From: Dipteris shenzhenensis
Lineage: Eukaryota > Polypodiophyta > Polypodiopsida > Gleicheniales
NCBI GenBank assembly: GCA_047967505.1
Contig: CM106538.1
Length of the DNA: 64,000 bases
Direction: 5' to 3' (one strand)
The notes beneath the pieces are model-generated. The model had not been told where the DNA came from. It ran no database searches and worked only from the letters and a program-made list of their open reading frames with translations. The position numbers and the translations under genes were made by a program. How positions within the stretch are numbered: position 1 is the first letter of the stretch; every line of letters begins with the position of its first letter. Shown here one piece after another: positions 22,701-34,700 of this stretch.

Positions 22701-25700
22701 TCCTATAAGACGCTCTACATGGAGGAGAAATTTTTTTATTCTCTATCCATACTCTACAATCTATAGGCCTACCTGCTCTCTATTCAGTTCACACATCCAT
22801 ACACCAGTGTTGGCTGAATGGATAGCATTTACTCTTGGTTCTATGTTCACTGTAGATTCCTGGGATGAGGAGTTAGAAGCCTCACCCTCCTGCTTGGATG
22901 CTTTGCCTTTTCCTTTTACAGTTAGCTAGGACTTTATCTATGTGCATCTTCTCAGCCATCAGTGCCACGTCTGTGGCTTCCAGGCTATCCTCCAATCAAC
23001 ACAAGACAGGTTTTTTAGAGATGTGTGAGGACATCAGAGATGGCCTTATGGGTGTCTCAGCCATGAAAATGGCATTGCCTGTTTAAGTGCCTACTTCCCC
23101 ATGTGTCCTCCATGCAGCCTTGTGTCATCATGATGTGGACAAGCAGTCTGGCACTTTCCTTGATCCTTCCTGCTCTTCCAGAATCCTTGTTCTTGCAGAT
23201 TTCTTACATGATTAGTTGATTGTGTGACTGAAGAAGCAGCCACACAACAGCCTCTGTCAGCAGTAGTAGCTCCAGCAATCTTGACAGAAGGGGCTCAACA
23301 GCAGCAGCTTTACCACCAGTAGCAGCAGCAGCAGCAGCAGTAGGCAACCTGGCAGAAGCAGGAACCTCCACCAGTAGCAGCAGTTGCAGCAGTACCTGAG
23401 AGGATGAAGAGTGACCTGCAGGGGGCTGGAAGTGTGATTGTATCCCCTGACACAGAAGTGACCTCAATCTGGCCAATTCCCTTCACAAGATGGATGCATT
23501 ATTGGCACAAGACAGTGCCACCATTTGGAGCAGCCCCGAAGGATTGAAAGAGAGATTTGCAGGATGGGATGTGCTTAGATGCACAACTGTCAAAATACCA
23601 ATGTGACTCAGAATTTAAAACAGTTTAGGGTCACAACAAATGCCCTCTCATCATGAGTCATGTTTGGTGCCTCGTGTATGTTTAGGAGCAGTAGGAGCAC
23701 TTGTGACAGCCTGATCTTTTTGCTGTTTTTTCTTTTCTGAAGCAATGTGCTTACGAAATTCTGAGATGTCATGACCGGGCTTCCTAGATGAAGTGCTAGA
23801 ACGTTTGGGCTTGCTGAAATTCTTGCCCCCTTTACCTTTGCCTTTATGATCTGTAGTAAAAGCTTGCTCTACATGAATAGAAGGAGCCCGATTGGAGCGG
23901 CTCTGCTCTTTCAGCAGTAGTAGGGCAACAAGCTGATTGAAGCTATAGCGGTTGGGTTACTCATGGCCACTAGCCATAGTGTCATAGCGAATCCTTGGTA
24001 TGAGTCAGGAAGCCCATCAAGTGTTGTATACACTACCTGTGAATTTGGTACAATCTCATCAACATTGATCGGATACTCTCTAAAATCCTTAAACACTTGG
24101 TGAGATAGGAATCCGTGCTGTCCCCTTCGTTCATCTTAACATTATCTAGTTGCTTGCGTAATAGGCACCCGGGCCTCATTGTGAACTTGATAAAGATTGA
24201 CCAAAATATCCCATGCATCCTTGGCTGTCTTGCAAGACCGAATGTGAGGTATAACCTCCCTTTTGCTATTCATAGCAATCATTGCATGCGCCTGTGCATC
24301 TCTCTGATCCCAACGAATCTGTTCGGGTGTTGAAGGGTCTGCGGTAGGCACTGAGGGAGTAGTGGTAGATGAACAAGAAGTGGTAGAAGTGGCTACAGTG
24401 GCAGCAGGTGCTTGAGGTGGAGAGATAGGTCTAGTCTCTGATCAATTTACAATACCCCAAAAGTTATGGGATACCAAGAAGTGGCGCATCAAGTATGACC
24501 ACATGGGTAGTCAGTACCATCAAGCTTGTTTTCATGGGCAAGCATTCCAAGATACTGATAGTAAGCCATTGCAAAAGAGAATCCCTAAAAGAAAATCACC
24601 TACAAATGTCAAAGCCTCAAGGCTAGAATGCAATGAGCTGGCTGCTCCAAAGCTGACTGCAAATTTGCAAATGCCAACCCAAAAATGAGAGCAAAAGCTC
24701 TGCAAATGTAAATGCCAAGTAGGCTGCTTAAACACTGAACAAATGCACAATCTTTCTCCAAAAACGACTTGCAAAAAAACGACTTGTCAAAGGGACCCCT
24801 TGTGAATAGCTGTCTTCCAAATGACTAGCCCAAATCAAAGAGCAAATGTCTGCAAATCTGTCCAAGGCAAATTTGAGCCGAATTTGTCCCCTGCAAAGCA
24901 GCTTCAATGGCACAAAAGCGAAATGGAGTGCACAGGAGGCAAAAGCTCCAAAGTTTGAAATTACCTAGATCAAAGAGCAAATGCAAGAAAATCCCAAATT
25001 TAGCCGAATCAAGCAAATGTCACTGCAAATAGCAGCAAATGGAGCAAAAGCCTCAAATTTAGAGGGCACAAATATGCCAAAAAGAGGGCAAATGTTGAAA
25101 AGCCTCAAATTAAGATGCAATCTTGCAAATCTAACCAAATCTGCGCACTTTCTTGCCAATGTCACTGAGAAACCCCCAATTTCAGATCAAAGCACCCAAA
25201 TGTCACTATTATCAATGCAAATGTGACAAAAGAACTTGCAAATCTCAAAGTAGCCTCCAATCTATCTACAATAGACCTAAAAGCCCCAAATGTCACAAAT
25301 TGAGGAAAAATCTATTCCAAATAGCTTGAATTTGTACCAAGTGGGTTCATCTACAACACAAACTTGCCAATTGTAGGAAACCCCAAATGTATGGTGCTTG
25401 TAGGGGAGTGTATGGAGGTTGTACACAGCTATTTGGCGACTTACGGAGAACGTGTACGGCACTTGTACGGGCAAAATCCCAACCTAACGTAGATTGTATG
25501 AAAGATTTGTACAATGTTGTATGTATGGTTGCAGGATTAGATTGCAAGCTGTGCAGAAGTCTTTTGCAGGATGTACGGAGTACGTTTGCAAACTGTATAG
25601 GTTTCTAACTTTCTGCCAGGTCGTATGAAAGACCTATGGACAATTTGAGACTCGTAGAACACTTGTACGAACAAGATGTACGGCTGTATGGTGCTTCCAA

Positions 25701-28700
25701 ATGGGTATGCACACTTCGATGTATTTGACGGAGATGCCGAGTTCAAATCCGTACGGGCGATAAATCTCACAACAAATCTGTACGGCGTACCAAGACAGTG
25801 TGATGCAACTTCTTGCGCAGCTTGAAGCTGGACACTGGAGCAATAGATGGACACACTTGTGAATCTGAACTGAAGGAAGCAAATGCAATGCATGTTGCAA
25901 AATCAGATAACCCGCTCTGATACCATTGTTGGGTGCAAGAAGAGAAATGCAAGGGAGCAGACAACAAGATGAAGGAATTGAGTGTGCTGGCAAATGGATA
26001 AAGAGAAAGTACAAGAGGTGGCCAATATAGGCGCCGAAGTCAACCAAAAGGGTTGACTAGAGAAATCAACCTAAGGGTTGACTGATCCAACAAGGCACAT
26101 ACCAGGGTTAAATGCTAACAATGACTGCCCAGATTGTGAAGATATGATGTTGTCTCCAAAATCAAGCTTGTCCTAGTGCTCGCTTCCCGTGTGTTTGCGT
26201 AGGAGCTGATCTCTCTCTCTAGTACCGATCAATAAACCTTGGCCAATGTATGGCCAATCATGAAAGTGCAGTATTTCCTAGTATCCATGGGGTCTCTTGC
26301 TTTGTATATTGGCACAATGGTGGTGACTTCAAGCAGGGGGAAAGCCGTGGCATACAGCATGGTTGAACATTTGTGCTAGGACCGGAGCCAAGACCTCTTG
26401 CCCATGTGCGAAGTGCTCCGTCCGTAGCCCCTCATGGTTCTAGGCTCTCTGGTTATGGAGCCGGTGTAGTGCAGCCCGCATATTCTGTGCAGTGGTGGGC
26501 CTAGGGAGGGCATCATATTAGGTGGTGCTTGAGCCGGGACGTTATAGAGGGATGTCGCATAGGTATGCCACACATTTGTATCTGTGATTGGACTAGTGTC
26601 AAGTGTCCCTAGGCCTCCTCATGTAACAAGTGAGATCTCATCTCGTGACACTCATCGTTAGACGATGGGTTTTGTGGCATCTTCTTGGTAGAAGGGTATA
26701 CTATGGACCTAGTCGTGGGGAATGACCTTTTGGCAGCATCACTAGTATAAATGTGTTTGAGGTGTGAGCAAGGTCTGCATCATCTCCAAAGGGGGTCGCT
26801 ATCTCGCGAGATAGGTGGCTCATATACACTACATCAAGAGCATGGTCGAAGTGTACTGGGACTGGGGTGGGGGTAGGAGGATCACGTACTGTGTTTGGTA
26901 GCAGTGGAGATGCTAAATGACATGTATGAGTGGTCGGCGCCACGAGGAGGTGGAACTATGAAGTCATGTACCTGTGTCACAAAAGCGGGAGAGCCCAGCA
27001 AGTAATCTACAGTGCTACTACCCCCGCCATGTGGGAAACACTAGACAACGGCCATTGCTGAAGACCGTTGTATATGATCAGATCATGTACTGCTCCTAAC
27101 TCCAGTGTCTTCCATCTCTTGTCATATGTGGTGCATCCTCCGAATGTCTCACTATCCCAAGCTCTGCTGGGTCAATCTCTGGCACTCCGAGGGGGTGTAA
27201 CTCAAAATCAAGTAATTCCACCTGGCTGTTCCTTGTGTGGGCATGTAAGTCACCTAGGAGTAATACCTCTCCTTGCCTAGAGAACTCCACGATATCATCA
27301 TATATTGTCTCATAGGGAGAGACATAGAAGGTGTTGGGAGTGCAAATTTGCAGCAAGGTCTTCTGAATGGGCATCTTAAATTTATCTGCTACCTTGATTA
27401 GGCATGTCTATATAGCTAATCAAAGGCATTTAGAGTGGACTCCCTTAGTTAGCATTCTCCTTGTCAAGGCAATCAGCAGCAGAGGAAGAGGAGAGATGTC
27501 AGTATGCAGGGGTGTGAGAAGATGGGTTCATTCTGATAAATTCATGTGAATGGGCTTCCTTCTTACTAAAATTTTATTAGGAACTTCATATTTACACTTG
27601 ACACAGCAAGAGTTACTCCTGATCATCAGGAATCATGTATAGCAGGTGTACATTGATAGGACTTGGTTCTTCCCACCATGATTACTTCGTAGTAGGATGG
27701 CTTGTTATAAGAATCATGTTCTTCCCTTTTTGAGGATGGTTTTGTCCAGATACTTGGTTACTTGTAGACCCACCTTTCATGCACAATCCGGATTGCTATG
27801 GTGGTTTTATCGTTTAGGCTGCTGCAAGGTTCTAGCCACACGATTTCACCATAGTTGAGGCTGTGCACACCATGCCTCTCGTAGAAGGCGGAGAACAAGC
27901 TCATGTGTTGATGTGATGCTCTCCAAATAGTATGGGATTTAAGATTGCTACTATTGCCTATCACTCGGGTCTGTGGACAGGAGGCAAATCACAGTACCAG
28001 GATCTAAGGTGTGCAGCGTGCCCTCTTTGTCGGCAAGGTGACCAGCTAGAGGGGCAAACTCATGTGGTGGGCAATGAGAAAGGAATCATGACAGCAGAGG
28101 TTCACCGGCTGCTTCTTGAGAGAGTTCACACATGGAATGCCTCTGTAGGTATCAGAATAGCAGCAGCTAGGCTACAAACTAGAATAGGACAATCTGAGAT
28201 AAGGGGCAGGGGTTAGGCAGCAGAGACTGGCTGCAAAGCAGTCGTATGAAGTGCTGTCATAGGGGCAGGGTAGCTATGCTGTAGCAAAACTGAGGGCAAA
28301 GCTGGAAGTAATTGTTTTGCAGAAATGAAGTTCGTATAATTGCCACGTACAGGTCTCTTTATAGACAGCCTGATAGGCACCATCCTATAGAGCCAAGTAA
28401 GGTACTAGAAAATGCTCAAGAACTTAAGGACTAGAAAGTACTTGAAATCTTTCTGGAAATGGAATCTCTCTAGAAGCAGAATCTTTCTAGAAGCTCTAGA
28501 CAACAGCCATCACCATTTTTTAATTGTAGCATGTCATTAGGTCTATTATAATGAGCCCTATAGAATAAGGGGATTAGTACTTGTTAAAATATGCTTAATT
28601 ATTGAATTAGAGTAACCCCTTCTTAGGTCTTGTATGATGAACCTTAATAGAACCCCCTTTACAAAATAGGTGACCAACTAAAATAACCACTAAAACAATG

Positions 28701-31700
28701 ACTATTTATATTAGAACTTTCACTTATTTGGCATCCATTTCCTCAAAATCAGACTTTACCTCTCAGGGTACAACTCTTATTGCTGTAGAAGTTCAGTACT
28801 CAAAATTATCAACTTAAACTATGCTGGAATGACTCTAAATTCTGCTCCAATGCTGCTCTTTTGCAGAGAAATATGTCACTGCAGAATCTCAGGATACTCT
28901 TGGACAATTTCTCAGGTTGCCAGAAGATTTGTCATCTGGTAAGCCTTTGCACTTCATATATTCAATAAGAACCTTTTTTCTGAGAATTCTATCTCTGAAA
29001 CTCAGAATCTTCTAAGTTGATCTGCATTGTCTTTCATTTTAGCTTCAGCCTTAACCATGTTCTCCTTGCATTGGTGAAGCAAGGCTTCCATCCTCTCAAG
29101 GTTATCTTTGACTTCAGGGGTTGGCCATGGAATCAGGGAAGACAACTGTGGGACTGTGAACCTTTCATCGTAAAGGGCCTCAAAGGGAGAGATTACAATG
29201 CTGGAATATAGCAACATTCCACTAATTGCAACCATTTATCCCGTGAGGCCTGTGTCATAATAAACGAGCCTCAAGTATTCTTCAACCATTCGTTAACCCT
29301 CTCAGACTGCCTGTCAGTTTGATGGTAATAGGTAGTGAGTATAATCCCCATTACCTCAAATCGACACGTGCATAAATTTGGAGTCTCTATCACTTGCTAT
29401 CGGCTGTGGCATTTCATAAAGCTTAAAGATATGTTCTATAAGTTGGGCTGCTGGGCTTTGTTATTGATGAAATGAGATACTTTGGTCATGCTACCAATAA
29501 CACATCTGTACTACTAGACCCATTTTGGGTTGATGACAAGTTGTGACAAAGACCAAAAAAAATTCTGAAGGCACAAGCATGAGAATCATGGGTGATTTGC
29601 AGGACCTTCCTCCCATCTATGCTCTACAGCACCATCTCACTATACGAACCATCTCACGTTACACTTCAGGTGGTTTTTTCTTCTGTAGAGCCCCCAATCT
29701 CCCTAGATAGGTCTAGATTGCCACGTATCCATTTTTTAATGGCCATATTTAGATGTTCCTTTTTACCCCTTCTTGGCCTTTAAACCATTTGCATGTAGGC
29801 ACAATTCATAACTAGGAACATCTAGACCTAGGCCTTTAGACCCACCTAGTCGTGCAAATCACCCTCACCAATGACCTTGACATTGAATCACTTTGACAAT
29901 ATAGATAAAGCGCAATGCAGATTATTTACAATTGGCGTCCCTCTAAAGGAAAAATGTCAACTGACCCTTTCAAAAGTCATGTTATCTCATCTTGAGCATA
30001 ACCTTCCTTCCCTCTTCAGGCATCGGCATCCTCCATGATAAAATCTGGGAATGTTCTCCGCATTTGATACACGGATTCCCAGGTTGCCTCAGATAGAGGT
30101 AAACCATGCCATGCAACCAACACCATGGGTATCTTCTGATTGCGTACTTGCATTGTTTCTTGGTTCAGGATTCTTGTTGGTTTGTGCCTTGCATTACCCT
30201 CTCTCTCTTGAAACAAAACAATACCCTCGATTAGTGAGCCACCTAGGTGCAAAAACCGTTTTAAACGAGAAACATGAAATACTAGGTGCACCTTACACCC
30301 CTGTGGTAATTCCAATTTATAGGCTACCTTGCCTATTCTTTTAAGAATAAACCGTGGCCCACAATATCGGGGTGACAACTTAGCACTCTCTCTTGCAGTC
30401 AGAGCCTTGGAGCATGAAGGAATTCTCAGCAAAACTTTTTTCCCTTCCTTACATTCTCTGAAAGATTTATTTTCATCCGCATATGTTTGATGATCCCCAC
30501 TACTCATTTCCAACTCAGTCCTTAGTGCCTTAAAAACTGCAGTCCAAAAATGAGTGGTAAATTTAACATGATGTTTGACACTATGGATATGGGTAATCCA
30601 TGCAGATGAAATACATGCTCAATAAACAAATCTGCAACTTTTGGGACACTAACAAGACTTCCTAGTCGGAATGAAGTGAGCCATCTTGGTAAGATTGTTA
30701 ACTATCACAAGGATAGAATCATGTCCACCCTGTGTCCATGGAAATACTCTCCCGTCTACCTTATGGTATCTCCAAGGACTGTAAAAGGCTAGGTGGCTTT
30801 ACCAACTCTACCTTACCTGACATAAAAAACACTGTGTTACATATTCATGAATATGCCTTTTCATCTTTGGTCAAAAGAAATCTCGTTTCACGAGATCGTA
30901 TGTCTTCTCGACTGCTAGATGTCTCGCGCATGGGCTATCATGGCACTGTTGAATGATCCTCTACCTAAGATCATTCTGATCAAGTACAACTACCTTGTCA
31001 TTACAATTTAGCATACCGTCTGCTGTGGTATATCTTGCATAAGTTTGGCCTTTCCCAGATGCCAGGTCATGTTTTCCCCCAGGTTTAATCATGAGCCTTA
31101 GGCCAAAATACTCAGGACAAACTCGCACACTTTTTGTATTTTCCTAATCATTAGAGTACTCTCTAATATGGCGAAACTCAGATTATGCATAATGCTCGAC
31201 AACGCATCTGCAACCTCGTTCTCCTTTCCTCTTCGGTACCGAATCGTCATATTAAACTCTTGCATGAGCTCTGTCTATCTAGCTTGGCGACCTCTCAAGT
31301 TAGGTTGTTTACGAATATGCTTCAGAGTATCATGCACCACATCCACGTAAAATTCTGAACCATATGAATAATGCCTCCATGTTTTCAAAGCATGAATAAC
31401 AGCGTACAACTCTAATTCATGAGCTGGTTGGCGACCTCTCAAGTCAGGTTGTTTACAAAAATGCTTCAGAGTATCTGTAGGATCGCTTAGGAGAGAGAGA
31501 GTGCAGGTAGCAAAAGAGTCAATGATAAACGCCTTAGCCATCACGTCAAAGTTGGATAATCAAAAACAAAGGAGTACAAGGTACAAGTACCTAGACCTAC
31601 GACTAAGTGTCCTAGGTGTCACATAGGACTAAGTGTCCTATGTGGCCTAAAAGACACTAACACTATAAGTGTCTTTACTTATGCCTACAAGGCTCATACC

Positions 31701-34700
31701 ATGGCCTATAGGACATCACTAGAACCACCAGAGGATGGCCTATGAACCCCCCTCCATGGGATGGGCTGAAGTACTTTGCAGTCACTATCCGTGTAAGCAT
31801 GCATGGTAAGTGAACCCTGATCACCATAGAAGAGGGCTAAATCATGAGTGCCTCTGAGATATCTGAAGACTCTCTTCACTGCCTGCCAATGTTGTGAACT
31901 GGGCATGTGCATGAATCTACTAATTCCCATGTGTCATTTTTAGCAATGGAATGTAACTCAGCTCTCATTGCATCCATCCGCTCTTTGCTGTCAAAAGCAT
32001 CTTTATGGCACAGAGGCTCTTCATTGCAAGCTGTAGCAAGGAGTGTAAACTCAAGAAAGTGACCATGCTGTCTATTCCCTGATCTTGTCCGGGCAGCAAA
32101 AGGCTGATCTTGTTTGCTGTCCCTCAATGTATCAAGAAGCCATCTGGGAACTTGCCTTTGCTGTCTATTGACAGCTCTTTCTTCAGTGACTGCATCATGA
32201 ATAGTGGGATCATTTTGTGCCGGAAGAGAAACTTGCTGATTATTGCTTGGTGGAGGGCCTGCAGGAGGCTCATGTTGCTGGTCAAAGTCCTCTTCTGAGG
32301 ATGGCAGAGGTAACCAAGATTCAAAGGCATCAAACATGTCAACATCTGGCTCAGCTTTGCAGTCCACAAGAGGAGAAGCTGAATGTTCAGCAAAGATTAC
32401 ATCTCTACTGACAATAATCTTCCCAGTATTTGGTTGGTATAACCGATACCCTCTGCTCTCCTGGCTGTAACCAATAAATATGCATTTGATTGCCTTGTCA
32501 TCAAGCTTATGTCTCAGTTGAGATGGTACATGAACATATGCAAGAGACCCAAAAACTCTCATGTGTGAAAGTGAAGGCTTCCTACCTTTCCATGCTTCAT
32601 AAGGTGTAGTAGTCTGCAATGCCCGTAAAGGTGATCTATTCAGCACGTAGTTGGCACACATCACTGCATCAAGCCAAAATTTACTGGGCAAAGACTTGGC
32701 CTTAAGCATGCATCTGGCCATCTCCATTGTGGACCTGTTTTTTCTTTCAGAGACAGGATTCTGTTGAGGAGTGTAAGGAGTAGTACATGAGTGAACAATG
32801 CCCCGTGAAGACAGAAAGGCATCAAACTCCTTTGACATATACTCTCCCCCCCCCATCTGTGTTGAGGGTGACAAGCTTGCATCATGATTCATTCTTAACC
32901 ATATTCAGCCATCTCTGAAAGCATCAGAAAACTTCAGATTTGGCTTTTAAAGGATATATCCAGCAATATCTCGTGAAGTCATCAATGAGAGTCATGAAAT
33001 ACTTGTACCCCCCAATGGCATTTGTCCTCATTGGGCCACAGACATCACTGTGCACTAGCTGCAATTTCCTTTGTGAGAGTTTTGGACAATTCTTTTGAAA
33101 AGGAAATCGATGCATCTTACCCAAAAGACAACCCTCACACACATGTTTGTAAACTGTGTGAGTTTGAGGTACATCGTTTGCCATCTGCTGTGAATGTAGC
33201 TTTGCAAGAGCTCTATAATTGAGATGGCCCATTCTCTCATGCCAAAGATGAGTTTCAGCAAGCTGTGAATTTGAAATAGCCAATGCTTCAATAGAAAGTG
33301 CAGCTGAGTGATGATCAAGGTGATAAAGCCCCTTTTGCAAAGTGCCAGTGAGAACTATGGCATTGTCATCATGAAGATCATAAACTAGGCATCTGTAGCC
33401 ATAAAAAATAACTCTGAAACCTGAAGTGGCAATTGCTGAAATTGAAATCAAGTTGACTTCAATTCCAGGCACAAAAAGAACATTTGTCAGAGTAACAGGA
33501 TGGCTTGAAATGGATGTGAGCTGCACATCTCCAACTCCTTTTACAGCATATGAAGCATTATTAGCACATGTAACAGTCCCCCCTCGAGGTGCATCGGCTA
33601 AAGAATGAAACAACTGTCTGCAAGATGTGACATGCTTGGAAGCACCACTATTGAAGTACCAGGAGTGAGCATCATTAGCAGTAAAGAATGCATCAGCTTT
33701 GGAGGGATCAAATGAGCAATGGACAGCCCATGCCCAATCATGCTGAAGAGTAAGTGCATGTGAAGCATCTTCTGGCTCATGGGATTCAATAGCATGTGAG
33801 GCATTAACTGTCAATCCTGCTTTCTTTTTCTCCGAAGCAATGCGCTTCCTGCATTCTGAAATGTCATGTCCAGGCTTGCGACAATAGTTACATCTTTTCT
33901 TCTTTGACTCATCTGCTGTATTTTTAGATGCATGGGAGGAATTGCAGCTGCTATGCGCAGATTTCGGCTTGCCCATAGGCTTGGAAGCCTTGCCTCTTCT
34001 TGTCTGCTGTGAAGCAAATACATGATCAGGAATAATGGCTTGTCTATTAGCTCTACTTTGCTCTTCCTGCAAAAGCAAAGTAACTAGCTGATCAAAAGAA
34101 TAGTGGTCTGGATTACCCATGGCCACTAATCGAAGGGTTGTAGCAAACCCTTGATATGTATCTGGCAGTCCATTCAATGTGGTACTGACAAGCTGTGAAT
34201 TTGGCACCACCTCATCAATGTTGGCAAGCTGTTCCATGAGGTCCTTGACCTTTGTCAGGTATGCATCCATAGAGTCACCTTCATTCATATTGACTTCCTG
34301 TAATTGCCTTCTCAAATATGCAACACGAGCTTCATTGCGAATCTGATAGAGAGAAGCCAATTTATCCCAAGCATCCTTTGCTGTCAAGACCGGATGTGTG
34401 GAATAATGATTCTCTTGCATGATAAAGCAATACATGAATGTGCATTTGCATCTCTTGCATCCCATCTTGACTGTTCTTGAGTTGGAAGAGCAGCATCAGG
34501 AGTGCTAGAGGAAGAGGCATCAGGAGGAGTAGCCCCTGCAGAAGGACCAGCAGTAGAGGCAACCACTGTAGCATTGGCTGGCCTCAGATCAGCCCCAGAA
34601 ACAATATTCCATAAATGCTTTGCAACAAGAATATGTTTCATGAGATAAGACCACATCGGATAGTTGGTGCCATCCAACTTATCATCTTCACGAAGAACTC

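Larger units (their letters stand above)
23560..26120 (-). mobile_element. truncated Ty1/copia element with 5' LTR, leader and gag
   Basis: Reading leftward: 5' LTR (26120-25927), priming site (25925-25906), a GTAC-rich tract, a TGCAAAT-rich leader, then gag. Layout and leader composition match the copia at 31476-35946, but the LTR sequence is different. Everything after gag is missing, and no 3' LTR lies at the left end. The related LTR at 22089 is in the opposite orientation. Confidence 0.82.

Noticed and set aside
22422-23086. Short + strand frames in the giant intron
   Set aside because: Under 65 codons, no family resemblance.
23204-23476. Ala/Leu-rich - strand frame
   Set aside because: Translation of a CAG-rich patch.
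27932-28216. 94-codon + strand frame with CPLCRQGDQ
   Set aside because: A single Cys pair and no neighbouring LINE domains on this strand; insufficient.
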